Below are positions 12,801 to 24,896 of a stretch of DNA of 64,000 nucleotides, in pieces. The first letter of the stretch is position 1, and every line of letters starts with the position of its first letter. Origin of the DNA: Mangifera indica (Eukaryota > Streptophyta > Magnoliopsida > Sapindales > Anacardiaceae); assembly GCF_011075055.1 (NCBI RefSeq), contig NC_058148.1, forward strand, positions 1 through 64,000, given 5' to 3'. The notes beneath the pieces were generated by a model that saw nothing but the letters and a program-made list of their open reading frames with translations, searched no databases and had not been told where the DNA came from. A program made the position numbers and the translations under genes.

Positions 12801-13710
12801 AAACAACTGTATGTCCTACCCCAAAGAAACACACCCATGTGCCCTGGGTTTCGTCATATGGATTAAATAATATACCCCTATGTGTAAAGTATACACATTT
12901 AGATACTTTTGGAAAAATTTGAGACTAAATACATAAGAGGATAACAAGGAAAGCAAGAAGTCCAAATACGAAAATAAAAGTTTAGAAATAACTAAATTAC
13001 CCCTAAAAGGGATGTTTATAAGGAAAGCCAACGATAAGGCCTTAACGAAGGCTATTAATAATGAAAATCAATATAGGTATGTTTGATTCTGTGGATGACA
13101 GCATGAACCTCAATCGGAGCGATTTCAAGTCAAAAATTGGAAATGATGTATTATACTAGTATGAACCACCGAACTATATGTAGTGTGGAAGTGGAAATGG
13201 AAGTGGAAGCAACAAAGCTAAAACATATATATATATACACATACACACATACTTACTGAATATGTATCACTCATGATTTCTATTTATGTGCTTTTGTAGA
13301 AAGAATTATAGAGTAATGAGGCGACAATAAGGCAGCTAGTAAGTTAGCCCATGGTGTGACATAAGGGTTGGGGTGATTTCATTACTTTTATCATGATATG
13401 ATATTTTATATATTTTGTATTATTTATCTTCATCCTTGCACTTTTTACACTGATTCAACTTTCCATTGGTTTTGAGCTATATTTGTTTATGATGCACACT
13501 GGGTTTCTATATTTGGTATTCTAGATGTTGTCATCTAGATTCATAAGATATAATAAATGCACTTTTAGGGACATGGGATAATATTTAATACTACTACAGG
13601 TTCAATTTAAATGTTTATTCATGAAGGTTTTATTTAGGCATATCTCTTCAGGTGCGTATTATGTGTAGGGGTATGTGTTTAGAAATGGGTGTTTCAATTA
13701 TTAAAATAAA
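9850..13710 (+). mobile_element. Gypsy-type LTR relic, split by a later insertion
   Basis: Two blocks resemble the 5' LTR of the gypsy element at 33,540. Block 9,850-10,079 matches about 33,690-33,930 (GGCAAAATCATATTTTTCTA, then GATACGCATG). Block ~12,080-13,710 matches about 33,940-36,071, including GGGATGTTTATAAGGAAAGC near 13,007, a GAGGCGACAATAAGGCAGC segment near 13,320, and an end near GGTGTTTCAATTATT. The two blocks are separated by the minus-strand LTR at 10,080-12,054. No coding region remains. Left edge uncertain. Confidence 0.65.
10080..12054 (-). mobile_element. Opposite-strand solo LTR (gypsy type), nested
   Basis: Read on the minus strand it starts TGTAAAGGGTATTTCGATCA at 12,054 and ends GGGGCGTTATA at 10,080, close to the TGTAA...GTTACA ends of the other gypsy LTRs here. 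Its 3' part (10,330-10,440) contains the start/stop-rich ATGAGTATTTACTAAG and GACGACGAGGCAAGTGAG segment that parallels the corresponding part of the LTR at 33,540-36,071. It has no coding region and no partner LTR in the window. A clear 5-bp target-site duplication was not found. Confidence 0.55.
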
Positions 13711-13974
13711 ATATTGGATAATGGCTCTTTGCTAAAACTGTGCGGCCTAATTTCTTTTACAAAACTTGACTAAAGAGTCAAGGGACCACACACAATGACA
13801 CCCATATTAACATTGCCTCATTTCTTAGATATGAATCCAAATATTTTTGCAGTACAAATAATATTTTAAAGATATCAAAGCTTCATTATCCATTTATATA
13901 AAAATATCATCATGGTTACTTTGAATGCTTCAAGGCCAAACTTCAAACCCATTATTATCTTTGTGTTCTTTTTT
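13711..13974. other. Unassigned AT-rich DNA
   Basis: Short stretch between the LTR relic and the TRIM-like element. I see no gene and no repeat in it. Confidence 0.5.
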
Positions 13975-14380
13975 TAGGAAAATCTCATACTGGCAAAGCA
14001 CAAGAGAAATGTTGGGTTTGTGTATATATCTCATATCACTTAGGGATGCTAAGATGATACTAGTTAAATAGTTTATGACCTTCTTAAGTTTTCAAGACAT
14101 ATTTTCGATTGCAAAGCCTAAAAGAAAAACTATAATGAACTATTTGTTTAAAATGGATCTTGATAGTGGATCAGGTTATTGAACAAGTATGTTACGAATG
14201 GTATCAGAGCCATCCACAAATCCTCTTGAGTAATAATGGGACAAACCTCGGTAAGGATGTTGAGTCCTGTAAAGGGAGTACATGTGACATCTGGAGATAA
14301 ATCCCACATTGATAAAGTACAAAAAAGGCGTTAGGCTTGTGTGTATATCCCACATTGTTTAGGGAACTTATTTGTTTCCT
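13975..14380 (+). mobile_element. TRIM-like miniature LTR retrotransposon
   Basis: A perfect initiator-Met primer-binding site TGGTATCAGAGCC lies at 14,199-14,211, directly after TGTTACGA. Only ~60 bp later comes a polypurine tract AAAGGGAG (14,271-14,278), then TGTGACATCTGG at 14,283. The sequence after that point (CACATTGATAAAGTAC, then GGCTTGTGTGTATATCCCACA) resembles the sequence near 13,990 (ACTGGCAAAGCACAAGAG, then GGGTTTGTGTATATATCTCA). LTR, PBS, ~60 bp, PPT, LTR with no coding capacity is the TRIM arrangement. The right LTR is diverged and its end is unclear. Confidence 0.6.
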
Positions 14381-14709
14381 TTATGCTATTCGTAGTCATA
14401 TAACTATTACGGTTATCTAAATGTGGCAACTTATTTAGATGGATGTGAAGAATATCTTTCTAAACTGGGATATTTTTTAAGAAGTCTAAATATAACCTTC
14501 TTTTAGGTATAATCATCAACCCAGTAAGGTTTTCCATCTTTGACGAACCATGTATGGACTAAAACAGACTCCTAAACCATGGTTTGCAAAATTTAATTAC
14601 ACTATTAGCCCATTTGGGTTATCTTCTAACTTTTATGATGACGTTCTCTTTATTAGTAAAATTTAAAAGGGATACACCATCCTAATATTATGATCATTAT
14701 TGAAGACAA

Positions 14710-15036
14710 TGTTAATGTATGCTCTAGGAACAATTCATGTTGTCGGTTTTAGGATATTTTATCTTGTATATTTGTAATTATGATTTATTAATTAAAAAAA
14801 GTGTTCTTTTGTTCATATATATAAACTGTTTTTTTATTGGTTTAAATATAAAGTATGTTTGTGAATTGTCTAGATAAATTATTTAATCAATAAAACAGGA
14901 TTATAAAATTCTTCCCTATAGATGTGACATTAGTTTGGCAATAATATCATACAATAAGCATACTTAATATCTTCGTTAAATATCATAAAGACAGTCATGT
15001 CACTAGGGCATTAGTATGGATTAACAATTAGTGAAC
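14710..15036 (+). mobile_element. Copia-type LTR fragment, left part
   Basis: Begins TGTTAATGTATGCTCTAGGA, a diverged match to the LTR start of the copia element at 15,970 (TGTTAGAGTATGCCCTAGAA), and follows it through GGGCATTAGTATGG near 15,010. It stops where the gypsy LTR begins at 15,037. The sequence right of 40,688 may be its continuation, which would make it the oldest layer of the nest. Confidence 0.6.
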
Positions 15037-15969
15037 TACAACACCCATAGGTAACCCAAGGGCATTTCAATCTTTTTCCTAGTTTTAAATTTGGTGATAA
15101 ATCATTTTCAAGGGTACACGTCTATATATAAAGGCATACACGGTTGTGTATGGTCAGCAAAAAGTCAAATTAATGGATCAGATTATGATCACGACAAAAT
15201 AGGAAGTTGTGTTAGTTTTACAACTAGACACATGACCATGTATAGCTTATAGACATTCATGTATCACGTCTTGGAGACAAAATAAAAATGCAATAACCCT
15301 AACACTTTTTGATTATCTTTGATAGCCATAGAAAGCAGAAAGTAGGTGAGAGAGAAGAGGTATTTTCATTGCTTGTGGAGTCGCTAGCAATTATCAAAAT
15401 CACCATAGCTGTGCAAGAGAAGATTTTTTGTTAGAATCCGAGTAAGTGGAGTAATTTCCCTTGTTTGATCATGTAATCTTTAGAATTTTTCTATTATATA
15501 CATGATCTAGAAATGTTTAGATATAATAGTGATCATCTAGTTGATGAAATTGATTTTATATGCGAATATGAAGAGCTATATGCATTTCTAATCTCTTGAT
15601 TGTATGAATGTTATATGTTTTAGCTTGAATGATGCTTTAGAGCCATGTATATGTACTTTAATAAAACAAGTTGTGTGACTATCATGCTTAGGGTATGTAA
15701 ATACTTTTGTGTGTGTCTTAGAATAAATGATCTTTTTATAATTATGGTCAAAGAAGCACAGAAACTTTCAAATGTAATTTTCAGATCGTGATACTTGATC
15801 GTGTATGGTCTTATACATGCCTATGTGTTGTTTCAAAAATTTTACAAATTTGAAAATCCTGCACTTGTTTTGAAGAAAGATATGTACAACTATATGGTAT
15901 AGGATACACGCCTATATATGTCTTTCCAAAAGTTGACGATGTGTATCAGAAGACATGTGACATGCACAC

Positions 15970-17581
15970 TGTTAGAGTATGCCCTAGAAACCAATTGCTT
16001 TGTCGATTTCAGGGTTATATATCTTGCATATACATTTATTGATTAAAGAAGAGTTTTATCATACTTCACATGTTTACTGTATTAATTTTATATATATGTT
16101 ATAGTTGTATATTACATTCATATTACCTACATACATATGACATGTGAGAGGTCCCGATGAGTTACAATAAAAATTATCAAATCGTTCCTTATATAGGCAA
16201 TTTGTTTAGGCAATAGTATTCAATCGTGGGCATATGCAATATCACTATAGTATATCATTAGATGATATTAGGCATAGTGGATATACACATGGGTAAACAA
16301 TAGAACTATTTGATAGTTGGAAAACTGATCAAAGGTTATTATATTATATTGTTTATTGAATATGATGGCTAAACGATGATCACATGGGCATTAATATGCA
16401 GTCAATGATACATCGTAAATCATACTAATGTATAAATCTTTTGACCTGAGATATCATAGTTGTACTTCGTTCCAGGACGTATGGTTTATATGGTGTATAC
16501 TATGGGGCTAATCATGTCTCATTTAGAAGTCGATTTGATCATATGTTGCTTAAGCAACAAGACAGGTGATGATCATACATAGATCTATCGGTTCGATTAC
16601 TCTCAAGTTCTCATATGAATATCGAAAAACATGGAAATTTAAATGTTGGCAAATGCATATAAAATCCACATGAAAAGAGTTTCAATGTGACACGTTCTAA
16701 TATATAACTTGATATTCAAAGAGATTAAATATTGGATTTTGACATTCCATGAATCCAAGTTTAATCGAGATATAACGACGGAGGGATTAGACTACATAGT
16801 AAGTATAAGTAAGAAAGGTTTATTTGGCATTATGTGAAGCTTGTGCTTTATTGTGATGTAGGGGTCATGGGAAATTATTAGATGACATCACATTATCAGA
16901 AAGCTTCATTTCGTAGCGAAAAAGGAAATAAATCGGTTAACAATAATTTTGGGTTATACAATGATATAATGAAATGTATCATCCGATATAGGGCCCATGG
17001 TTATATTACTATAAACCTTGAAGGTCACACCCATATTTTGAGGAAGAAAATGGTGTTATGAAGATGAAAATATTTATCCAAGGTTGGTTAGCACTTTTTA
17101 AAGGTAAAAATGGCACTTTTCAAATAAAATTCGAAAAAGAGGCAAAGTTTTCATTTCATAAATTCAAAAGTGTTTAGGAAGTTGAATGAATAATTTGGGG
17201 CACAAATTATTCAACATGTGGCAAAATTGTTATTTACTCTTAATTACAAACCAATAGAAAAATGACACATGTTTTCACTTGATAAATATCAAGTTTATTC
17301 ATAAAAATAAGAGAAAAGAATAGGAAAAAAAAAAAAAGAGTTTTTCCCTTTTCTTCTCCCTTTAGTCAAGAACACCATTGTTTTTCCTTGAAGGTTGCAA
17401 GTTAAGAGATCACTTATTTTAGTGATTCAAGCTTCCTAACATCAAATTAAATTACAAGGTGCAAGGTATTATTCATACTTTCATATTTTATTTCTTGAAA
17501 CAACATGTAAATTCCATATTACCATTATTGCACATCATGTGAACATGATCTAAAATATTTAATTTTGTTACCAAAATCTAT
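15970..17581 (+). repeat. Copia 1 5' LTR
   Basis: Long terminal repeat of copia element 1, about 1.6 kb. It aligns with 24,897-26,440, for example both share CACTTATTTTAGTGATTCAA, at 17,411 and 26,270. Confidence 0.87.
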
Positions 17582-17597
17582 AAAATGGTATTAGAGC

Positions 17598-20474
17598 AAA
17601 AGTTTGATCCTTGAATGACAAGAATATATCATAGTTGTAGGTGTTTAGAAGTGTTAGTAATCAAAACCTAAGATATAAATTTTTTTATGTGTGATTGGTT
17701 CAAATCAAGTGTACATATGTTATTAGGAATGTCTTAATAGCATTTAAGAACCTTTAATTTGTTGAAATTGTGTTGGACACATTTTGACATATAAATCCTA
17801 ATTTTGGAAATTCAGGTGTTTTTGAAATTAATGGTTTAGTCATGTTTTATTTATGACTATCATGATATACACATGAATTTTAATCTTGATTTTACATGGA
17901 CATGTGTTTTTAAGAAACTTAGTTTGTGACTTGGCGAAGGACATGAACAAGTTGACATGGTGTCTATGTGTTTAGTTGATAAAAATAGCATGCAGTGTTG
18001 ATTGAATTGTTGTTAATTCATTAACCTAGTATTTGATTTGGTTTGATTGAGAATTGGGTTTCTAATAGCTTGGTTTGGGTGAATTACATTATGCGTAATA
18101 TTATTCATGCTTGAATAATAGTCATATGGTGAGATGGATTATGTTTGAGTGATGAATGATTCATATATGTCATGATTTGGTGAAATGCATGTCACTTGTG
18201 AATTTGGTTCACATTAGGCATGTGTTGTGTATTTAGTTTAGGCCAAAGGACTATTTCACCCCTAAGTTTTAGTGTTATCCCAAAGTCACACTAGTAAGGT
18301 TTGAAAAATCAAAATTTCCCTTCTAGAGTTTACAAATTATGGTCGAAGTCGTCAGAGATGGTCCTCTCCAATGGCATTGGCTCTCCCTCTAGGCTCAACT
18401 CTCTTTATCGATCACTCCCTAGCACCGGCATAGGCTATTTCCTCTAATGAAGATGAAATCATCTTCGTTAGAGTGTCTTTGTCTCAGACAAAGATGATTT
18501 CATCTTCGTTCAAGATGAAGATGACTATCAATGGTCTTAGATGGCCATGTCATCTCTATCTGAGACCTCCGATGGTCATCTTCATCTTGGACAAAAATGA
18601 ACTAGTTTTTGTCTGAGACAAAGACACTCTAACGAAGACAATTTTGTCTTCATCAAAAGAAATAGCCTATGCCAATGGTTGGAAAGTGATCGACAGGGAG
18701 AGTTAAGCCTAGAGAGAGAGCCAACACCACTAGAGTCGACCATCTCTAGTAACTCCGACCATGATTTGCAAACCCTAGGGGGAAATTTTTTATTTTTCAA
18801 ACTTAGGTAGGGGAATTATGAGATTTCAAGCTGAAAGGGGTCAAACGTAATAAAAAATTAGTTTTTTCGTTTAAAGACAATTTTTCCCTTAACCCCAACT
18901 GAGATTTTTAATGGATGGGTGAGATTTTGGGTTTTTCCAAACCTCACAAGTGTGTCTTTGGGATAACACTTAAACTTAGGTGGGAAATAGTCCTTTGGCC
19001 TTTAGTTTATGACTTGTCATTCAAAAACCTTTTCATGTTTAAGTATGAATTGAAACATGTTCAGTGAGATTTTGGTGAACTTGGTATGTTTTGGACACAT
19101 TAAGAGTTAGAGTTTTATGTTTAGCTTCAAGAAAAATGTAATTTTATATGTGTATAACATTTTGGTTTAATTACTTTGTATACTTATCATGGTTTGATCT
19201 TGCAAATGTCAAACATCGAATGTGTTTGTGTTTTAGCAAACTTGAATTAAGAATATAAAGTATGGTAAATCACTTGTTAAGTTTTGAATATTTGATCATG
19301 GTGTTATAAATATTTAATATTGTGCCTACAATTTCATGTTATTATAATGTGTATGTGATAACATTAATGTGTGACATGTGCATGGTATATATGAGACATT
19401 ATGATATGTTAAACATCATGCATCTAAATGTTTAACATTATGTATGATAATATGAGTGTTGAATGGACATAACATATTGGATATGTTTGTTGTCTTAGAT
19501 GCATAAATAAGAAATCAAGTTTGCTATTATAAACTTTAGTTTTAAGATATTGGATGTCTTATGTTCAAGATCAACCTAATGTACATTTTAGATATATGAT
19601 ATGTTAAGTTGTATGAAAATATGAATTCTTTTGATTATTGAATAATATAGTTGATATGCGTTCAACAGCATAGCTAAGTTTTTTATGTTTTCTATTACCA
19701 TGTAATTTATTTATAGCATATAATGCATAGTTTTGTGTTTTAGAGAACTAAAACTTTTAGGCATGAAATATTCTTACAATATCATTTAGGTTATTAGATA
19801 AGCTTTAAATGACATAAATAGTAAGAACATGGTTTAGTAACATGTCTTAAGTGACAAATACATATCTTAAGATACGTACTAGACTACTCGAGATATAAAC
19901 TGAACCTAATTAATAATAATAAAACCTTCCCCAAATCTTAAATATCAAATTCGAGCCCTCCGTTGTGGGTCGATTAGAGTTACATCATACAGCTAAAAAT
20001 CCTGGATTTCTATTATATGATGGATACCATGCAATATGACGTAAAATTAGTTGAGTGGTGTCTAGAGTAATATTTCTATCATTCCTTAAATTTTATTATG
20101 TGCGGGAGTGATGGGGTATTATGTCTAGAAAGCACGATGGGTTGAATTTGACTAGTTTAGAATGTTTAGATCTATTATGTGTGGTACTCAAAGCTAAAGG
20201 CTCACATGAACCATAGCTTACATTTGGAATGCAAAAAGAAATAGGTTCCTACTTATTGAGCTTGACGGACTTAGATCTATTATATGCGGTTTGTCAAGTT
20301 TGATAAGAACTTGATTCTCCACTAGAAAGTGATTCAATAAACTTTCTGTATATTTAGCTGAGGAAGTATGAGATTTGAATAAAATAATGGGAGCTAATAA
20401 GATTAAGTTTCTTGCAATTAATGTTGAATTTGTTATTTCTTACAACATTCTTTCTTGTAATACAAAATTTCAAA
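17598..20474 (+). other. Copia 1 untranslated leader
   Basis: AT-rich sequence between the primer-binding site and the gag start, unusually long because a 760-bp foldback element lies inside it (18,241-19,000). Apart from that insertion I see no gene or repeat. Confidence 0.6.
18241..19000. mobile_element. Foldback Mutator-like element, copy A
   Basis: A 760-bp element with terminal inverted repeats GGCCAAAGGACTATTT and AAATAGTCCTTTGGCC. The arms continue as inverted matches for most of its length, for example GAGTGTCTTTGTCTCAGACA near 18,470 against its complement near 18,615, so the transcript would fold into a long hairpin. The right arm carries ~150 bp extra. A perfect 9-bp target-site duplication TTTAGTTTA flanks it (18,232-18,240 and 19,001-19,009). 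9-bp duplications are the hallmark of the Mutator superfamily. It has no transposase. Confidence 0.9.
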
Positions 20475-23400
20475 ATGTCAACAACAAACAATATACTCTT
20501 AAAATTGATGGACTCGCATGTGCTTGTTGGTCCCAATTTTAAAGACTAGCTGAGAAATCTTGACAATTGTTTTCAATCTTGAAAAGTTAGCATATGTATT
20601 GGAGGCTCTTCTACCAAGAGTAACAGACCCTGACGCCCCTGAGGAGGAGCAAAAGGCTTTTGTTGTATGGTTAGATACTGACTTATGAGTTTGCAGTTAT
20701 ATGCTACCATCAATTAACTCTAAACTCCAAACTCGGTTTGAGAACATGCAGAGTGTATATGAAATTATCACTAGTTTAAAAGAGTTATATAGTGAAAATG
20801 CTCAAAGAATATAATTTGATAACTTCACTGTTTAACATGTGCCTCAAAAAGGGCATTTTCCTAGACAATCATGTTATTAAAATGATTAACAAGACTAGAG
20901 AGTTATAAATTATAGGCACAGATTTGCTGCATAATGTTTGGGTGAATTTGATTCTCTATTCACTTTCTCTAACTTTTTAGTGGTTCATTACAAATTATAA
21001 TCTCAATAAGATTGAGCGCACTCTCTCTGAGCTTTTCAATCATATTCAAGAATTTTATAATAATGAGAAAAAAGGGAAAACATCAGCTGAGGTTGTAGTT
21101 ACCTATGCCATAAAAGGCAAAAAAAGGCAAGCTCAAAAGCCTTAATAAAGAGGTTCACTGATGGGATTTGATGGACCAAAAGTACAAAAAAAAGGTTTTA
21201 AGTAAACCACTACCAGACTTTCTAGGTTGAAGGGTTCTAGCATTGAGGCGTCACATTTATAGCCTCCATAACCTTCTATTCCAAAGAAAGAAAAGAAGCA
21301 TGAGAAAACAATTGCTTTTATTGTAACCAAGAGGGGCATTGAAAGAACAATTGCCTTGTATACCTTGATGATATGAGAAAGGGCAAAGCAGGTACATATC
21401 AATGTTATGTAATTGAATTTGAATTAAGTGTTAATTCAAATATTGATTCCTGGATATTGGATTTCATTACAACTTCACACGTTTGTGCTTGTTCACAAAG
21501 TCTGTAGAATAGTTCTGCATTGAGATGTGATAAGATCACATTAAGAATGGCCAATAGAATATGAGTTTCTGTAGAGGCTATAGGTGTATATAGTGTATGG
21601 TTAACTACTAGGCATGTAATAACTTTGTCTAAAACTTTGCATTTTGCTAATTCCACCACAAATATTATCTCTATTCTAGTTTTGTGTAAAAATAGTTATC
21701 AATTTATATTTAACAGAAATGAATGTCTAATTTGTTTTGGAAATAGATTAGTAGAAAATGTTGTCAATACAAATGGTTTGTATGTGGTAGAACTTGATTT
21801 ATATAGCGTCATGTATTCTATATCGTCTAAAAGAACTAGAGAACATATAAATCTAATAATTCTATGGCATCATAGATTTGTCATATTAAAGAGGACAAGA
21901 TTTGACAATTAGGAGAAATTGGACTTTTAGATTCATTGGGTTTAGAACCCTATCCTACTTGTGAATCTTGTCTTTGAGGAAAAATGATCAAGCTTCTATT
22001 TAAGAATAAAGATGAGCAAGCCAAAGATATATTGGAATTTATACACGCTGATGTGTGCGGTCCCTTTAATGAAATGGCTAGAGGAGGTTTTTTGTATTTC
22101 TTACCTTTACTGATGATCATTCTCGATACAAGTATTTGTATTTGATAAAAAACAAATCAAAAGCTTTTGAAAAGTTCAAAGAGTTCCAGAATGAAGTAGA
22201 AAATCAGACTGGAAGGAACATTAAAGCTTTGCATTTAGATTGTAGAGGTGAATACTTGAGTACAAAATTTCAAGAGTTCTTAAGAGACAAAGGAATATTA
22301 TCTCAGTTAACTCCATCATTCACACCATAACATAATGGTATGTCTGAACAAAGAAATCATATTTTGTTAGACATCGTACAATCTATGATAAGATTTACTA
22401 ACTTGCCAATTTATTTATGAGGATATGCCCTTCAAACAGCACTGTATATGCTAAATAAAGCACCATCAAAATCCATCCAAAAAATGTCATACAAATTATA
22501 CTATGGTAAACTTCCAAGTATAAACTACCTGAAAATCTGAGGATATCTAGCATTTTTCAAAGTGATTAGAATAGATAAATTGGAGTCTTGAGTAGAGAAA
22601 GGTCGGGTTATCAGATATCTAAAAGAAAGTTTAAGATATTATTTCTACTTTCACTCTGATCAAAGGATTATGGTTAGTAGAAATGCACATTTTCTGAAGA
22701 AAGAGTTCTTGGAAAAAAATGGTGCAGAAAAGAAAATTATGCTTAAGGAAGAATTCGAAGAGTCGAGCATATTCAAGTAAATCCTCCCAGTGTACAATCA
22801 CCTGTACCAATTACAATGGCTAAAGTAAGAACGTCTACTAGAGTGTCTCAACCTCTTGAAAGATATAGATTTTTGATAGATGAGGATTTTGAATCACTTT
22901 TAATAGAAGAAATTGAGTATCTAGAGAATCCAAAAACTTTCCAAAAGGTAATGAATTCAGAAATATGGGCACTCATTGATCTACCCAATGAAATAGTTTC
23001 GATTGGATGTAAAAGGATCTTCAAGAGGAAAATTCACAAGGATGGAAAGGTTGAAACCTATAAAGCTTGACTAGTAGTTAAAGGTTATACTCAAAAACAA
23101 GGGTTGGATTATGAGGAGACCTTTTTATAATTGTAATGCTTAAATCCATTAGAATTTTACTAACCATCGCAGCACACTATAATTATGAGATATGGCAGAT
23201 GGATGTTAAAACTATTTTTTTTAATGGGTACATTGAAGAAATTATCTATATGGAGCAGCCAATCGATTTTGTATCTGCTACTGAGAGGCATAAAGTGCAC
23301 AAACTGTATCAATTAATATATGGATTAAAACAAGCTTCAAGAAACTAGAATATCCGATTTGATGAAACGATCCAAGTATTCAATTTCATTAAAAATACAG

Positions 23401-24876
23401 ATAAGTCGTGTGTCTATAAATTAGATAGGGATAAAATTATCGTTTTTCTTGTATTATATGTAGATGACATATTATTACTTGGAAACGAAATTGGTATTAT
23501 GACTGAGGTTAAGCTATGGTTATCAAAATTTTTCTCCATGAAGTATCTCAAAGAAGCACCCTATATTCTAGGTATTCGCATCTATAGAGATAGAGCGAAA
23601 TGATTGATAGGTTTATATCAAACATTGTACATAGAGAAAGTGTTAAAATGCTTTCACATGTAAGACTCTAAGAGAGGTCTTTTGTCGCTTCCTCATGGAT
23701 CACATCTATCAAAAGATATATGTCTAAAGACTGATAAGGAGAGATAATGAATGCATGAGTTGTCATATGTTTCGGTAATAGGTAGTCTCATGTATGTCAT
23801 GTTATGTACATAACTATACACTGTTTTTACAATCAATGCAATAAGTAAATATCAATCAAATCCTAGAGAAAAACATTGGACAGCAGCAGAAGCTATCCTT
23901 ACATATTTAAGGCAGACCAAGAAATTGATACTGGGTATTAGGGTTCAGAGTAGGGCTGGATACGAGCCGAGCCGAGCCCGAACAGGGCCCAGCTCGTTTT
24001 CGGCTCGTTTTCAGTGAGCCCAAGCTCGGGCTCGGGCTCGGGCTCGCACGAGCTCGCTAAACATGTGTTCGTGTTCGGTTCGTTTTATAATTTTAGTGTT
24101 CGGGTTCGTGTGTTCGGGCTCGGGTTCGCTTTAGGCTCGTATTTCCAAGGAAAAACGGCGTCGTTTCTTCTTTGAAATAAGTGTTTTTTTATTTGAGTGT
24201 TCGGCTCGCGAGCCGAGCTCGGCTCGCTTAACCAATGTTCGTGTTCGGGCTCGTATTTGTTTTTGCTTAAAATTCAGGCTCGTGTTCGGGCTCGTTCGAG
24301 TTCAAGGCAAGCTCGGGTTCGGGCTCGTTCGAGCAAAGCTCGTTTCGAGCCCGAACAAGCTCGCTTCGAATCCACCCCTAGTTCAGAGTTAACGCTTAAA
24401 GAATACTCAGATTTTGATTTTTAGTCAAATGTAAACGATAGAAAGTCTACATCCGTCTTTGTCTTTGTCTGTAATGGAGGTGTAATCAGTTGGAAAAGTT
24501 CTAAACAATCGACTACTACAGACTCCACTACTAAAGCTAAATATATTACCACTTTAGAAGCTACGAAAGAGGTCGCTTGGATGCATAAATTTGTAACATA
24601 GTTAAGTGTGGTTCCTCAAACAAGTCAGCTAATAATTATATTCTATGATAATGCTAATGTCATTACACAGGAAAAGGAACCAAGAGCATATCAAAGGTCA
24701 AAACATCTTCAACAAAAATATCACATTTTGAGAGAATTTATTGGAGCTGGAGACATTGTCATTTAGAAGATTGCTTCAGTGGACAATCTTGCAAACCCAC
24801 TAACTAAAGCACTGACGCAAAGACTATTAGACCAGCATCTAGAGAGGATGAGCATTAGATACTACAGTGATTAGCT
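20475..24876 (+). pseudogene. Copia 1 gag-pol remnant
   Basis: Domain order is that of Ty1/copia. Gag starts at ATG 20,475 with MSTTNNILLKLMDSH and a W-L-R-N segment. A CCHC knuckle (CFYCNQEGH...C) is at 21,313-21,354. Protease follows near 21,445, where the usual DSG reads DFI, so the active site is lost. Integrase is at ~21,880-22,560 (HADVCGPF, then LHLDCRGEYLS). Reverse transcriptase is at ~22,816-23,700 with catalytic YVDD intact at 23,457-23,468. RNase H is at ~24,410-24,860 (NDRKST, then DNLANPLTKAL). Many stop codons and frameshifts break it, and a hAT-like element interrupts it at 23,951. No functional product is expected. Confidence 0.9.
23951..24380 (+). mobile_element. hAT-like non-autonomous element, copy 1
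   Basis: A 430-bp GC-rich island in AT-rich surroundings. The ends are TAGGGCTGGATACGAGCC and its near-complement ending GAATCCACCCCTA. The inside is dense in GCTCG/CGAGC words (GGCTCGGGCTCGGGCTCG near 24,030). A perfect 8-bp target-site duplication GTTCAGAG flanks it (23,943-23,950 and 24,381-24,388), as expected for the hAT superfamily. It splits the copia pol remnant. A 75-codon frame inside it is just the repeat read through and is not a gene. Confidence 0.9.
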
Positions 24877-24896
24877 TTAGTGCAAATGAGAGTTCT

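Noticed and set aside
24360..24378. TTCGAATCC resembling a tRNA B box
   Set aside because: It is the inverted-repeat end of the hAT-like element. No tRNA fold or A box surrounds it.
24197..24424. Arg/Ser/Glu-rich 75-codon frame
   Set aside because: Product of the GCTCG-rich interior of the hAT-like element, not a gene.
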